DNA from: Macrotrachela quadricornifera
Lineage: Eukaryota > Rotifera > Eurotatoria > Philodinida > Philodinidae
DNA length: 64,000 nt
Direction: 5' to 3'
Assembly: GCA_022393335.1 (NCBI GenBank)
Contig: JAJEKB010001370.1
Location: forward strand, 62,001-126,000
Every line of letters begins with the position of its first letter. Position 1 is the stretch's first letter. Position numbers and translations under genes: made by a program. This document shows, piece after piece, positions 10,472 through 22,510 of the stretch. Under the pieces are notes generated by a model. That model did not search any database and was not told the DNA's origin. It saw only the letters and a list, made by a program, of their open reading frames with translations.

Positions 10472-13400
10472 ATAAAAATAAAGTTATCATTCTGTATTTA
10501 ACAAAAGATTAATTGAAAAGCTAAAGATCATTTTGACACTATAACAATTATCCTCTTTTATTATGCCATGCAGATGTTCTCCATCGATCATCTTTTTTCT
10601 TCATATATATATTTATATATGTGGTCATGTTCATATGTAAGTGAACCAAATGAATGTACATGCGCGACACACATACTCACAGGGAGTTATCGATTCTATA
10701 TTAAACGGAGATTAAATGGAATAACAATAAGGAAACGAACCAATATGTGAAAAAAAGAAAGTAAAGGAATGTGTATTTTGTAGATTAAATTTTCCTTCTT
10801 TTACATACACACGATTCCTTTGTGTTAATATATTATATTTCGAGGTCATTATTACAACTATATGCTATGTTCACTCAAGAGAGGGAAATAATACAAACCT
10901 ATCTATCTACCTATCTATCAGTAACAGACATGCAACGCGACAAATTACTATTCTAACCGGAGGAAAAAGTACTTCTTAGGAGAATTACGCAATTGATGAT
11001 ACTATGGCTTCAGATCGTGTTAGTTCCTCTTTTTTTTGATCAAGAAGAGACGAACACATAGAAGAACAATCAAAATTGGATTATCAATGTTTTCTTTCAT
11101 AGGAATAATCTAGAATGATAGTGACAGCTACAACTCTTTAAAGAACATACTTATTAAACTCAATAAAAAGAGTTAAATAAAAGTAAAAGGAAACATTGTT
11201 TTATAATCCTCTGTTACACTCTTAACCTCGATAGATGATTATATATATATATATATATATAAGCGTAAAACATTCATTTCCCGGTATGTTATATCTATGC
11301 CTCGAGCAATAGTATTATTTAAATGCATCTAACACATATCTATACAATGCTCACCTAAGCTTTTTATTCATCGGATTTGCTTTTATCTATATTTGAACTT
11401 GTATTATAAGAAGAAAATTCCAGTATTGACATTAACGATAGTCTGTAAAATTATTGGAAAAGGTACTTGACTAATGAAAGTAGATTTTGTCCTTGAAATT
11501 AGACGTTGATTCTCTATATAATATATTTTTATTTATGTTGCATAGTTCAATATATGTCACTCTGTCAGTTAGTCTCTATGCCTGTCTACAAATCAATGAA
11601 CTGTGCATGGTTCATGCGACAAGGTCGATATTTCGCTATTACTAATGCTGTTGTCGTTGTTGTTGTTATTTTCTCTTCATGATCGGAACACTGATTGAAT
11701 AATTTCAGGCTTCTGACGAACGATGATGATTATCCTTTTTTTTCCTTCTCTGACGACAATGCGATCATGATTGAGCCATGTTCTCTTTGCTTCTCTTCTC
11801 TTCTCTTTCTTGTCGTTCTTCATTCTCTTTCTCTCTCTCTCCTCATCTCATAACTATTGCGGTGAACATTCACTGCCTAGAACTGCCATCAACTAGCTCC
11901 TGTAGAAACATCAAAACGTCATCATCCTTCAGACAACTTTTTCAAAATTTGTCAAAATATATCGACAATAAAGATAAGTAAGTTTTTTCTCAAAACAATG
12001 CATATGGAGCAGATGGTCTAATTGATGATGAATTACTCCTTACCTACATATTTCGGTGTAGTGCTTAAAATATACAGTTAAAACGAATAGCACCTATGCT
12101 TCAAAGAAAAGAGTATGAGACGATTGAAAAGCATAAAGACGTTGTAGTTGATTAATCGACCTAGCCAAAAAATAATTGTCCATTGGCCTATCTTGATGCC
12201 AAACAATTACTGACATCCATACATTTATTGTATTAAACGTGAAAAAGAACAAAAACGCCGCTCTGTCGATCGATTGACTTGCATATATATATAAACTACC
12301 TGTTCGTGTGTGTATATGTGTGTTTGGAGGCAGATGGTCAATGTATTATGCAGACCAACAGCAACACACTTGAAAATTTTTCAATTTTTTTCTTCTTTTT
12401 TTTCTACGTATCTTTTGACATTTATATATAAAACACATCTATAACGTGAGTACTTATTGTATAGAAACATCTACTTGTTTTCTATACTTACAAAGCAATC
12501 AACTTATTCTCAGCAGGAGGAGTAACTTAAAAGAATGAGAAGTGAAAATGCAAGGAATGTATAAACACAAGTCAAGTAGAACGATTGATGATGAAGGAAA
12601 AGAGAGAAGAAGAAGAAGAAAACAGATGAGGAAGAAAAACAGATATTGAGAAGAGAATCGATCATCATTTAGTGAGGATGATGCCAAAGTTGACTGACTG
12701 ATTGTTCAATAATCAAGCGCAGGCGCGGTGGTACATATACATATAAAAAGGCGGCTGTTGTTACAGCTACTACTACTACCATTAATACTATAGCTCTGTT
12801 TAATGGACTGCGAACGGGATATGATGTGTGATGCAATTCTCTTCTGACGACCTAATTATCGACATAAGGTCGGGTCTAACAGATGAAACGGAAGAAAAGA
12901 AACGAGTGAGAGAAAAATAGCCTGATTGTGTATGTAACCGCAAATTTGAAAGTTTCTTCAGGGTCTTTTTTTTTCTTCAAATTTAGGAGTACTACTATAT
13001 CAATTGATTGTCTGTCCGCCCATCTTATATTATGTCAATTGTGATTAAGAATGACATTTTTATATTTGTCCATGAATAGCATACGTTTTTTTTTTCTTCT
13101 TTTTGTATGTCCTTGCGTGCGCGTGAACTCTCGAGTTCAATCACTATCAGTTCTTGTCGCATGCATTTATGCGTATTATAACACGCACTTCGTACATTGA
13201 TATACATCTTATAAATTTTGTCGTTTCCTACATGAACACATATACATACATTTACAAGGAAAGCTTTACTATACTATATTTCTTGTTCTATAACTACATA
13301 ATCTGACACAAGAACATTGTGTCACGATCATTTCCTTCATTAGTTTATTGAATAGACGCTGGTCAAAGTAATTGTTAATTGTAAGCAGACCATTGATTTG

Positions 13401-13960
13401 ACCCTTCCGTCGTTTACTATGTGTATATGTGCATGACATTGTTGTTGGTAGGGAGTTGTTGAAGAAGGAGTTGCACTCTCATCGAGTCATTGGCTTTGAT
13501 GTGTGTACTACTAATGATGTTGATTGCAGGGCAGAAACAAGAGAAAATCGATCATTCAATAGACGAAGAGAGGTCGTTGAACTGATTTCATTACACATTC
13601 AGTCATAGTCGTCGTTTTTGTCGATAGGATACTTTGACGTTTATCAACACTTATTGATGACCTCCTGCTTCTCACGCTCTCTTTCTTCTATCTTTGTATC
13701 CGATGTATGAATCGTTTTGAACACGCATTCTACGTACCCCTCGAATGTTCACTAGTTTTAAATGATTGTTTGACACGCATATGTCTCGTATTGTATGTCT
13801 CGATCTGAAAGATTTGTTTAGATGATATACAAATTAAAAAAGAAAAAAAAATCAATTTTTATTATTGAATATAAATAGAAAAAAAGCGCATTAAAATTTA
13901 TACTTATTATCATTTATATTGTACGAATAATAATTTTCTTCTCATCTAATAATAATAATA
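10472..13960. other. Long intergenic region, no gene supported
   Basis: About 3.5 kb without a supportable gene. It is less AT-rich than the other gaps and has pyrimidine-rich stretches, an AT dinucleotide run at about 11240-11261, and a short ATCT-type repeat near 10900-10920. Several short open frames (10568-10750, 11778-11981, 12499-12687 minus, 13025-13207 minus) are low-complexity Ser/Leu/Phe-rich products without splice context or family likeness. A regulatory or untranslated role is possible for the less AT-rich part. Confidence 0.35.
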
Positions 13961-15354
13961 ATGAATCCATACTCATTCTTATTTACACAACCATATTGTC
14001 TATTAAATGATCCATATATATCGTTTTTTAAATTATTTCCGTTTTTAAAATGTTATCCTCAACGAGAAGTTCAATCAAAGATTATTAACCAACCAAGTTG
14101 GTATGCTGAAGGTGTGTAATTTCGTCAATCATTTCTTTATTATTAATCATCAGATATACAACAGGAACATCATGTAAGCCTGAAGAGAATTATCCATGTT
14201 ACATCGATTATATGCTTTCATTATATTATCGTGGTTATGGTCAAGTACGTGAATTATATCTTGAAGATATACAAATGGGTGATCCATCTCTTGTACTTCA
14301 AGCTTCAGATATAACAATATCACAAGCAGATATTAATAAAAATTTAGAAAAAGCATTAACATTATTTGTTAATGAAGGCATTCGAAAACGTTTTATAGTT
14401 ATTCATTTTTCTAAAGGTACCTATATTATTGGAGGATATGAATATTTACCAAAAGAATCTCGAAGACAACCTCCAAAATATGATTATTTTTATGATTCAA
14501 ATATCGATAAATTGATACCTATTAAACCATTACCTGATGGACGTGTTAGCTTTGCAGTATGTAATGATGAACGATATATCATTTGTGCAGGAGGTTTGTG
14601 AAAAGAAATTAATTCTCAATGAATATGTGTATGTATGTATGTTATTTAGGTCATACCTATCTGAATGTTGCACTAAAATCTGTTTATATGTTTGATACAG
14701 ACGAAGACATCTGGATACGTCTACCAGATTTACCAACACCAACTAGTGGTGCTGGTATTGCTTTCTATAAAAGTATTATTCATTTACTTGGTGGTTTTGA
14801 TATTATTCTTAATCGTTCTGTTGTTCATGGAGAAGTGTGTTGGAAATGATAGCTTGTTTAGAATTTTTAGAAAAATCAATTATTTTCTATTTAGTATGTC
14901 ACATTAGATTTAAAGAATGAAAATAAAGATTGGATACGTCGAACAGAAATTATTCCAGGTCGAGCACGACCATTACTTTTAATTATACCGGATTCTTATA
15001 ATCCTAATGAAACAGCTATTTATAGTGCTGGTAGACGTGATGTCATTAATGTTTCTATTCCTTTTTTTATTATGAATTTATTTACTTCCAGGTGGTTATG
15101 AAATCGATAGTTTTCATAAACCTCATCCAGTTGCTCGCCTTGAACGCTATAATGAACGATTTGAACGATGGGATTTTATGGATATTATTGAAAATTTACA
15201 ATTAGAACACGGTCTATCTTATGCTAATAATAAATTATATGTAACCGCTAATAATAAACGTTTACAACAGTACGATTTTCATAAGAATAAATGGACAAAA
15301 GCTTTAGTAAACAATAAATCATTACACGACAACAGTGTCTCAAAAAAAGAATAA
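13961..15354 (+). CDS. Kelch-repeat protein, five exons, 387 aa
   Basis: Exons: 13961-14111, 14165-14593, 14650-14834, 14895-15030, 15092-15354, all phases consistent. Kelch repeats form beta-propellers that bind protein partners. The typical blade pattern, two glycines followed by spaced Tyr and Trp, appears several times: YIICAGGHTYLNVALKSVYM then WIRLPDLPTPTSGAG, IIHLLGGFD, and IYSAGGYEID followed by ERYNERFERWDFM. The first third has no BTB/BACK domain that I can recognise, so this is not a standard KLHL adaptor, although divergence cannot be excluded. The intron at 14112-14164 uses the second of two nearby AGs (after TACAACAG), the one that keeps the frame open. No signal peptide is visible. 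Partner and pathway are unknown. Confidence 0.8.
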
Positions 15355-16240
15355 CCAATGATTATAATTATTTATATTAACAAATCAAACAATTCATAAT
15401 GATGATAATGACAAATTGAATGATTACTTTTAACTACTCGATCATTGATTATCATAAAGTGATGATGGAAATAATTGCTTTGTAGTTGATATTATTAGTT
15501 CAAGAAAATACAAATAAAAGATAGTGAAAATTTGTCCAAATTTTTTCTTCTTTTACTTACTATCAACAACTTTATTTAAATATGTAATTGATGTTGATAT
15601 AAAAAAAAAACGAGAATATCAATTGTTCTTCTCTTTATTCGACCGTAAATGAATCATATATATGTATACATACACATCCGCAATTAACTTTTTTTGTATG
15701 TATTGTTTCAAGTAGTTCTATATAAAAAGTGGTCATTGGCCGGCGACGATAAGTGTCAATGAGTTTTTTGCATGCAATGTATGCACAGACAGTTATAAGA
15801 ATGGATATGAGTGATAGACATCAAATCGACGACGTTTTTTTTCCCCTTATATACTGCCGACACTGTTCGCATGATAGGACATTGAAGAATAGTAGGACGA
15901 AGACAAACTAAGAGAGATAGAGAAAAGCAGACTTCCGGCTCCTTGAATCGTTGTAAGGCGGAGTAGTAAATGAAAAGAAAGAAGGAAAAAGAAAAGCAAA
16001 CTTGATGTTACTATTGTAGAGTAAGAAGAAATAGTAGTAGTTCTTGCGTTACTTGCCGGAAGTTCCTTCACTCTTCTACACATTACGCGATTTGAGAAAA
16101 CGACTCTCATCTCCTCTTACTGTCACTTCGAGAAGAATAATGCATTGCTCTTCATCAATGAACAAAGGATATTAGGTAAATATGAACCATTTATATTAAA
16201 TGAATTGTATAACTATATAAATTGAGACAATTTATTTTTA
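15355..16240. other. Intergenic, nothing firmly recognised
   Basis: The stretch includes an 87-residue minus-strand frame at 15847-16110 (Ser/Leu-rich) that lacks supporting features. Otherwise it is AT-rich and unremarkable. Confidence 0.35.
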
Positions 16241-16555
16241 TTAGAATATGAAAAGAAAAGAACAAACTAAATAAAATAAATTTTTAGTTTTTTTTGTGTT
16301 CTTGAATAATTTTTCCCATAAATATTTCACGTTTCTTGTCTCATCCTTCATAATTTTCTGAGCAACCTCACTTAGTTTAATATTGCCTTCAGCAATATGT
16401 AATACCATCTCACTAATTAGTCTACTATAAACTTATAGAATAATATCATTTTTAGTTTGACATGTATGACATACAGGTAATGCGTCTCGCTTCTTCTTGT
16501 AATATTCGTTAAAAATTTTTCGTTTGTTGTCACTATGGGTAACATTATCAGACAT
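16241..16555 (-). CDS. Tentative small two-exon protein, unknown
   Basis: A minus-strand start at 16555 opens MSDNVTHSDNKRKIFNEYY and continues basic and helical (KKKRDALPVCHTC) to a stop near 16438. About 30 bp downstream a second open stretch reads RLISEMVLHIAEGNIKLSE, then VAQKIMKDETRNVKYLWEKL, ending at a stop at 16241. Both blocks look like soluble helical protein rather than AT-driven noise, and one short intron could join them, but I could not fix a single convincing donor and acceptor pair. No family is recognised. It could also be the remains of a gene. The call rests on composition and proximity only. Confidence 0.3.
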
Positions 16556-16779
16556 ATTGTATAAGCTTATGGTCATAAAAAAAATGAATGCAAATTCATA
16601 CATACATACACTTCTTTTATATTCAGCAGGTGAGAAAAAGAAATAAAACAGAATGATAAGAACCAATAATTGAATAATGAATAATTGTATTTCATTTTAG
16701 ATATACACATATGACACAATATGGCAAGCCTCATTAATGAGAGGCATATTAAAGTTCAACAAAACATGGATCATCTAAA

Positions 16780-17859
16780 ATGTTGCTTCTAAAAAGTTTG
16801 ATATTAATCAATATTTTGAAATATTTTTTTCATATATATATATATATAAATTTAGCTTTGTGGTTTTCATTATCTATCGTTAACATCTCATGTTCAATGT
16901 ATTATTTAACAAATTTTCATACCGACTATCCAAATGCTCGTGTAATTATTGCTAGTTGTGGTGATACAATATCACTTTCTTGTCGTACTGAATCAGATAA
17001 TAATCCTATTCAATCATCGTCTACAGTAAGAATATCTTAGATTATATTTTTTCTAGTTTTTTTTTTTAATATTATAATATAAAAGATCCCAGCTATGTGG
17101 TTTCGTTTATATGAAAATGCTTATCCACAAGCATTAATACTCGGTGATCGTCAATTAATTGATGATCAACGTTTTATGCTACGTACACAAAATAATGATC
17201 GTCATCTTGAAATAGTCGGTGCAAGAAAAGATGATCAAGGTTATTATATATGTAAAACAGGAAATACAATTCGATCAAGTTATAATTTAACAATTACAAG
17301 TATGAAATTTCATTCGAAAAAAAAAAGGAGAATGAAGATTTGCATTTATCAATTATTTTTTCTTAGCTAATACATGTATTGATATAATTCCAAATAATAT
17401 ACATGTAAATATAAATGAAGCAATTCGACTTGTTTGTCGTATACGTTCAACAGATGCATTTAATCAACAAAATTTACGTGTACAATGGACACGTTATGAT
17501 CATCCATTAATAAATATAGCTGAATGTCTTTCGAATTATTCATCAATTGATGGTACTCTTTATGAAACATTAATTATACGAAAAGCACGAAAAACTGATA
17601 CTGGTATTTATACATGTCGATATGGTCAACTTTTAACTGCAACAGCTCATATTACTGTCAATCAATGTATATTTCTTAATAAGATATTTTTTCTTTTTAT
17701 TTTTACTATTTTTGTTGTTCTTTAGATCCTGGTGGTAGTAAATCACGTCGTTTAATATCACAAATAACTGGTAATAGTTCATCATCGAAAGCATCTTTAC
17801 GAACAGTAGTCATTTTCTTTTATATGATGTATCAAATTTTGTTTGTCATGTTATCGTAA
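16780..17859 (+). CDS. Two-Ig-domain cell-surface protein, probably GPI-anchored, four exons
   Basis: Exons: 16780-17025, 17086-17299, 17367-17666, 17726-17859; 264 residues. The N-terminus is hydrophobic and acts as a signal sequence. Ig domain 1 has the first Cys in DTISLSC, the core Trp in AMWFRLYE, and the second Cys in the D-x-G-x-Y-x-C motif DDQGYYICK. Ig domain 2 repeats this with AIRLVC, VQWTRY and DTGIYTCRY. The protein ends in a hydrophobic segment (VVIFFYMMYQILFVMLS) with no cytoplasmic tail, preceded by a Ser-rich stretch, the usual look of a GPI-attachment signal. This layout resembles the lachesin/IgLON type of neural or epithelial adhesion molecules, shortened to two domains. 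The first ATG was chosen because it gives the signal sequence; a separate upstream exon is possible. Its 3' end faces a small minus-strand gene 117 bp away. Confidence 0.82.
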
Positions 17860-17976
17860 ATATAAATATACATATGCATAGATTTATTAATTCAAATATT
17901 TATTGTAAAATCTTATAAAAAAATTTTTCACAGTTAGATATTTTTCTTTCATTTAAATACGATCATATAAAATATT

Positions 17977-18236
17977 TTATTCAACCACAGTTGTTTGACC
18001 TTCAGGTGATGTCACAGATATTGATGGTAACACAAAAACTAAATATTTAACAAAGAAAAATAAATTATATTAGAAACAAATAGATTAATTAATAAATACA
18101 TACCAGCTGCAGCTTGTTTTTGAACACTACGCGATGATGTAAAGAATCTTACGACTCGATCTACAATCATGATAAAACGAAATCTTTTTCTTGCTGTTGA
18201 TGATGATGTTTTCATTGGTGATTCTGACTGTGGCAT
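17977..18236 (-). CDS. Small basic protein of 64 aa, two exons, unknown
   Basis: Exons on the minus strand: 18236-18104 and 18038-17977, with a 65-bp intron (GTATGT donor, TATTTAG acceptor). The product starts MPQSESPMKTSSSTARKRF, has a short hydrophobic-basic stretch (RFIMIVDRVVRFF), and ends SPEGQTTVVE. There is no signal peptide. The intron restores a frame that ends at a natural stop, which is better support than the length alone would give. It converges on the Ig-domain gene. I do not recognise the family, and a non-coding origin cannot be excluded. Confidence 0.5.
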
Positions 18237-19400
18237 GTTTCTGATCTAGTAAATATACAAATAGCAAATATTAGCTATCATATTTTTTTTATATATACTT
18301 TTACCTTACTTCAATGATCGCTCATGACTACAATATATTGATACTTATCATACTTATACACCTGTGTCGCGTCGTATGTCAATGATTAACAAAAAAAAAA
18401 ATAAGGAGTGAAAAATCTGTCTTGTATTAACCCTTTTTTTTTATTGTATCGTTCTATATGTGCCCTCTCGTATAAAATGGTGAAATATCACAATCATTAT
18501 TATTAATAAAGCACGAGGTTGACTTTATTATTTACTAACAAAAACGAACGAGTGATTGATGATTATTTGATGAAAAAGATATAATAGACACGCAAAAAGA
18601 AAAATATCAAAACTTGGTACGATGTAAATGTTAAACTCGTACATTTGACTTATTTAATGAATAGTTTTTATTTATGTCAAAAAAGAAATATATATATCAA
18701 AAGATAAAATAAATCAAAGCTCATGTTGAAAAAAAAATTCTATATAGCAGTGTTAGTTTGTGTCATAATAATTAATAAGACGACTCTACAAGCCCTTCAA
18801 TAAATCATCACATTTAGAAATGACATTTTATTTTTATAGTATTACAAGTTTACAAGATTTTCATGTCATCTATTGGTAAGAATACGATAGAGATCCAAAG
18901 ATTCTTATCAATAATATAAATGAAAATGATATCGTTAATTTGCGTAAAAATAATTATTTTATGACCTTTATATGTCAAAATTAAGTCCATTTTTTCACAG
19001 TCAAAATTGATAAACAATATGAATATCATCAGCTTAATTTTTTTTCTAATGATAAAACGATAAATGTTTTCTTCGTATTCGAATAAAATTTTGTATGAAA
19101 TTTGAATAGTTTTATTTTATAATCATCAAAACATATTACAGTATTAGTTTGTTTTACCTAATAAAACAAAATCAAGATATTTCTAATCTATACAGACATG
19201 TATTCCTACTTTCGATTGAATAGTAAAATGAAAGGAGAAAGGAATATAAACGATCATGCTATTTAGTATATGACTAATATTTTCGACATGCTTCTTTCTT
19301 TTTCTTTTATCTAATAAACAAACATATATATGACGTTGTTATATTCAACGAGTAACATGAATTTAATTTTCTAATACAATCGTTATATTATTATTCTATT
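18237..19400. other. Intergenic, nothing recognised
   Basis: AT-rich sequence 5' of the small minus-strand gene and before the decayed gene. No open frame or repeat was recognised. Confidence 0.35.
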
Positions 19401-19408
19401 TTTCGATA

Positions 19409-19790
19409 GCAGATATCAATCTATTGAAGCATTGTCCTGAGGTATCTATCGATTCTCAAGAAGAATTTCCATAGAAATATAATGCATTATCTATTGTTAC
19501 TTACGGAACAGTTATAGAAATGAATAGTAATGTTGTTATATTTAAAATAAGTTGCATACTTAAAGGTCAATTAGCTGAATCAATAGTTCAATTAATTCAA
19601 TTTTGTCAATATATATGTATTCTATTGTATAAAATATCATTTATTAGTTATTTTTAGCTGAAGTAACTAATATGAATGAATGTCACCATTTAACTGCAGA
19701 TAATAATTATATTGTTTTTATTAATCATCGAAAACAAACAGCTTTTAATAGTAAAATTTGATATTAATTGGCTAACGTCGAAGAAATTGA
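19409..19790 (+). pseudogene. Decayed gene fragment, possibly an NTR/agrin-NtA-like domain
   Basis: Read on the plus strand from about 19409, the frame gives CPEVSIDSQEEF, a stop (TAG, about 19475), then ALSIVTYGTVIEMNSNVVIF and KISCILKG. After an intron-like gap (GTATTC to TTTTTAG) it continues with NECHHLTADNNYIVFINHRK to a TGA, and a shifted frame reads ANVEEIETIH. The order Cys, G-T-V-x-E, K-x-x-C-x-L-K-G, Cys, G/D-x-x-Y-x-x-F-x-x followed by L-E-E-x-E is reminiscent of netrin-like (NTR) or agrin NtA domains. The two stops and a frame shift inside an otherwise protein-like stretch suggest a dead copy. The family resemblance is by eye and weak. An alternative is an intact gene with introns that I did not resolve. 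Confidence 0.3.
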
Positions 19791-19799
19791 AACTATTCA

Positions 19800-21679
19800 T
19801 AATTCCATTAGGAAATTTCTATGACTATCTTCTATGCTAACGGCAATAATAAATATAAACATTTTACAGCTATTTGTAATGGTTAGCGATGAAATTTGAA
19901 TTACAAAAAAAAAACATTTTTTAAAGAAATTTATAGAAAATAATAAAATATTCATTCTTAATCTCAATCATCTATCATTATCCAAGGCAAGTACATTTTT
20001 TGACGGTATTAAAGAAATATTAGAAGTACTAAGTATGAATCAAATCGAGACTGAAATGATTTTAAATAAATAAAAAGGTTTGATAGATGATGAAATACTT
20101 CGAAAGACTACAATCATTTCAACTATGATGATATTTAATAATTCGAGAAAAGATTAAAAAGAAAAAAAAAACAAAAGAATGTATATACTATGAACAAGTT
20201 ATAATAGAATTTTAAAAAAAGTATTATAGAGATAAAATAAAGTAAAGCAATTTAAGATCTTTAAGAGTACGATAAGAATTCATTCAATATTAACAAATGG
20301 CATCACAGATCAGCTTATATTGTTCTTTTCTTTTCTTTTCTTTTCAATATTATAAAACATCCGATTACTATATCAAGTATATAATTAATATCTCTCTCTC
20401 TCTCTATTACGTATCTATTGAAAGAAAGCAATAGTTTATGAGTTAGTATTATGTATCGATAATTTTTATATACATATAAAAAGATTGCAAAACAAATTAT
20501 CGTTGAGCATATTTCTGTTTGACAAAATCAAGATATGATTAATTTTTTTTTGTCGTGTACATGTCTAATCAAATATTTTAAAGACTTAAGTGCTAATGCT
20601 CCACTTATTTACTCATTGATACATAAAACGCATTCATGTCTTCATTCAAAAAACAAAACATCAAAAGACAGCCTTCAGCTTCTCATATTTCGCTTTTCAG
20701 AACGAAAAATTTTTGATTTTAGTTAAGAGCTGCTCTCCTCAGAAATACACGTTTTTATTTTTTATTCGATTTCAACCAAAAATTTCAGAGTATATTAGTC
20801 TAGACTAGAATTAATTATGAATAAAATATCTTTTCCGAGGTTCCAGTATACTAACGAGCTATAATTAATTTATTGGTCAAGAATGCTCTGTATGCTGGCA
20901 AAGTTTTTAGGATGAGGATACGTGTTAGTATGCCGGATGATTTTGAGATTGTAGAGTACGTATTAGAACTAGGCTATGATAGAGCTCTTTTTTCAAAAAA
21001 ATTTCGAATTTATAGCTAAAGAAGTCGCTCATCAAAATGAAAGATATAAGCTTTTATTTTAGTAAAAGAAAGACTCAAAAATCAGACTCTGTTACGGCTT
21101 AGCTGTAACTATCTGTTATGTAAGCAAAATTTATCTTTTCTATGTAGAGTTGTTATTGAGAAAAGCTTGTCTACGTAAATGGTATACTTTCAAAAACTGA
21201 TGGTGAGAAAAATGATAAATAAATTTTAGAATTCCCTTTTTTTTCATTCAATTTCTTTTGGCATTTTCGAAATATACGTGAATTATATATCAATGCATAG
21301 GAAAGACTACAAATATGTACTCTTTATCTTATGAATTAGTAGTTCCTTAATCATTAATATAAAAAAATACTTTATTCGCTGCTGATGCAAAATTGTAAAA
21401 CTTGGGTAAACAGCGAAAATTTCTCAGAAAACATGATAGTAAGGTCCAAATTTCCGTCAATAAGTCTATCAATATCTATCCGTATTTGCGCAAAGCTATA
21501 TATTATTCTGAAAGAGGAGATTCAAATACATCTTTCTGTGATAAAAAGTCAATGTCGATGCTTGGTGAAAAGATTAGATTTTCTGAGGAAGGAATTCGTA
21601 AAATGAATATGTAAAAAATACAAAAGTAATTTTAATCAAATATACGTTCTATTTTTTCTTGTTGCATATTTAATAGAAA
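19800..21679. other. Intergenic, simple repeats only
   Basis: Nothing coding is supported. About 20324-20345 is a run of four TTTTC units and about 20392-20404 is a TC run. A 12-bp palindrome TAGTCTAGACTA lies near 20797. Frames at 20535-20726 and 21385-21614 lack family likeness. Just before the next gene the sequence ends in a pyrimidine tract and TTTAATAG, an acceptor-like site 3 nt ahead of the ATG at 21680. Confidence 0.35.
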
Positions 21680-22510
21680 ATGTCATTATCTAATCAGTAT
21701 TCAACAGAACAAGAATATATTTATACTATACGATCAGCTCGACGTCCATTTAATAAAAGATTTCCAACAATTGTTGGAATAGTTATTGGTATTCTACAAA
21801 TGTTATTAAATGGTGCTATAATTGGATTAGAAGGTGGTAGTGTCGCATACAATCCTAATATTGATATTGTTTATGCTGGCTTTTGGTGTTCAATTTCATT
21901 CTTTTTTGCATGGATATCTATGTTTGCTTTTCGTAAGACAATTTCTCTTTTTTTTTTTTATTTTCAATTATCTAATTTTATCTACATTTCATTAGTCTGT
22001 TTTCGTAAAACACTTCGTTGGGGTATGGTAGTGGCTGGAATGAATTTTGCTTCTATGGCTTTTGCAATAATTCTCATTGTTTTCGATTCTATATTTATTA
22101 GCACACCATGTGTATGTTACCTAGCTACTATATGTGATTTAATATCTTTAAACAATAATTGTACTGGTTCGGATGGTAAATTACGCGTTGTTAAAGCTCA
22201 ATTGGCATTTACTGTTACAATGCTTGCATCGAATATTGGCTATATTATTATATTTATTGCTATTGGGATATTATCTCGTAGATCATATAAGCCATTGTAT
22301 CCATCATTTCAACCTATATCTTATCAATATAATTCATCACCAAAAGTATTAATAAGACCGCCAATACAAACATCAATATATTCAGTACCACATCAATTTA
22401 ATCAACATGAATTACCATATAGTTCTCGATACAAACAACCAACATATCCCGGCCCGGGAATAAATTCGAGACTTCAAATGCCTAATTTTAATCGATTAGA
22501 AAAATACTGA
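21680..22510 (+). CDS. MS4A-like four-transmembrane protein
   Basis: Four hydrophobic helices are visible: TIVGIVIGILQMLLNGAIIG; AGFWCSISFFFAWISMFAF; GMVVAGMNFASMAFAIILIV; and LAFTVTMLASNIGYIIIFIA. The first two are joined by a short loop; the third and fourth are separated by a loop with three or four cysteines. The C-terminal tail is cytoplasmic-looking and rich in Tyr/Pro/Ser. This topology and the G-rich first helix fit the MS4A/CD20-like tetraspan superfamily, whose members are membrane adaptors or channel modulators. A likely 63-bp intron (21933-21995, GTAAGA to ATTAG) lies between helices 2 and 3. It has no stop and a length divisible by three, so both spliced (255 aa) and retained (276 aa) forms can be read. 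An AG acceptor-like site lies 3 nt ahead of the start. The exact subfamily is uncertain. Confidence 0.65.
   Translation: MSLSNQYSTEQEYIYTIRSARRPFNKRFPTIVGIVIGILQMLLNGAIIGLEGGSVAYNPNIDIVYAGFWCSISFFFAWISMFAFRKTISLFFFYFQLSNFIYISLVCFRKTLRWGMVVAGMNFASMAFAIILIVFDSIFISTPCVCYLATICDLISLNNNCTGSDGKLRVVKAQLAFTVTMLASNIGYIIIFIAIGILSRRSYKPLYPSFQPISYQYNSSPKVLIRPPIQTSIYSVPHQFNQHELPYSSRYKQPTYPGPGINSRLQMPNFNRLEKY

Noticed and set aside
12499..12687. 62-residue Ser/Leu-rich minus-strand frame
   Set aside because: Low complexity from a GA/CT-rich tract, with no splice partners or conserved motif.
1590..20815. Shared 14-mer GTATATTAGTCTAG near 1600 and 20787
   Set aside because: A single short match in AT-rich DNA with no extended similarity around it; it could be chance or an old repeat fragment.
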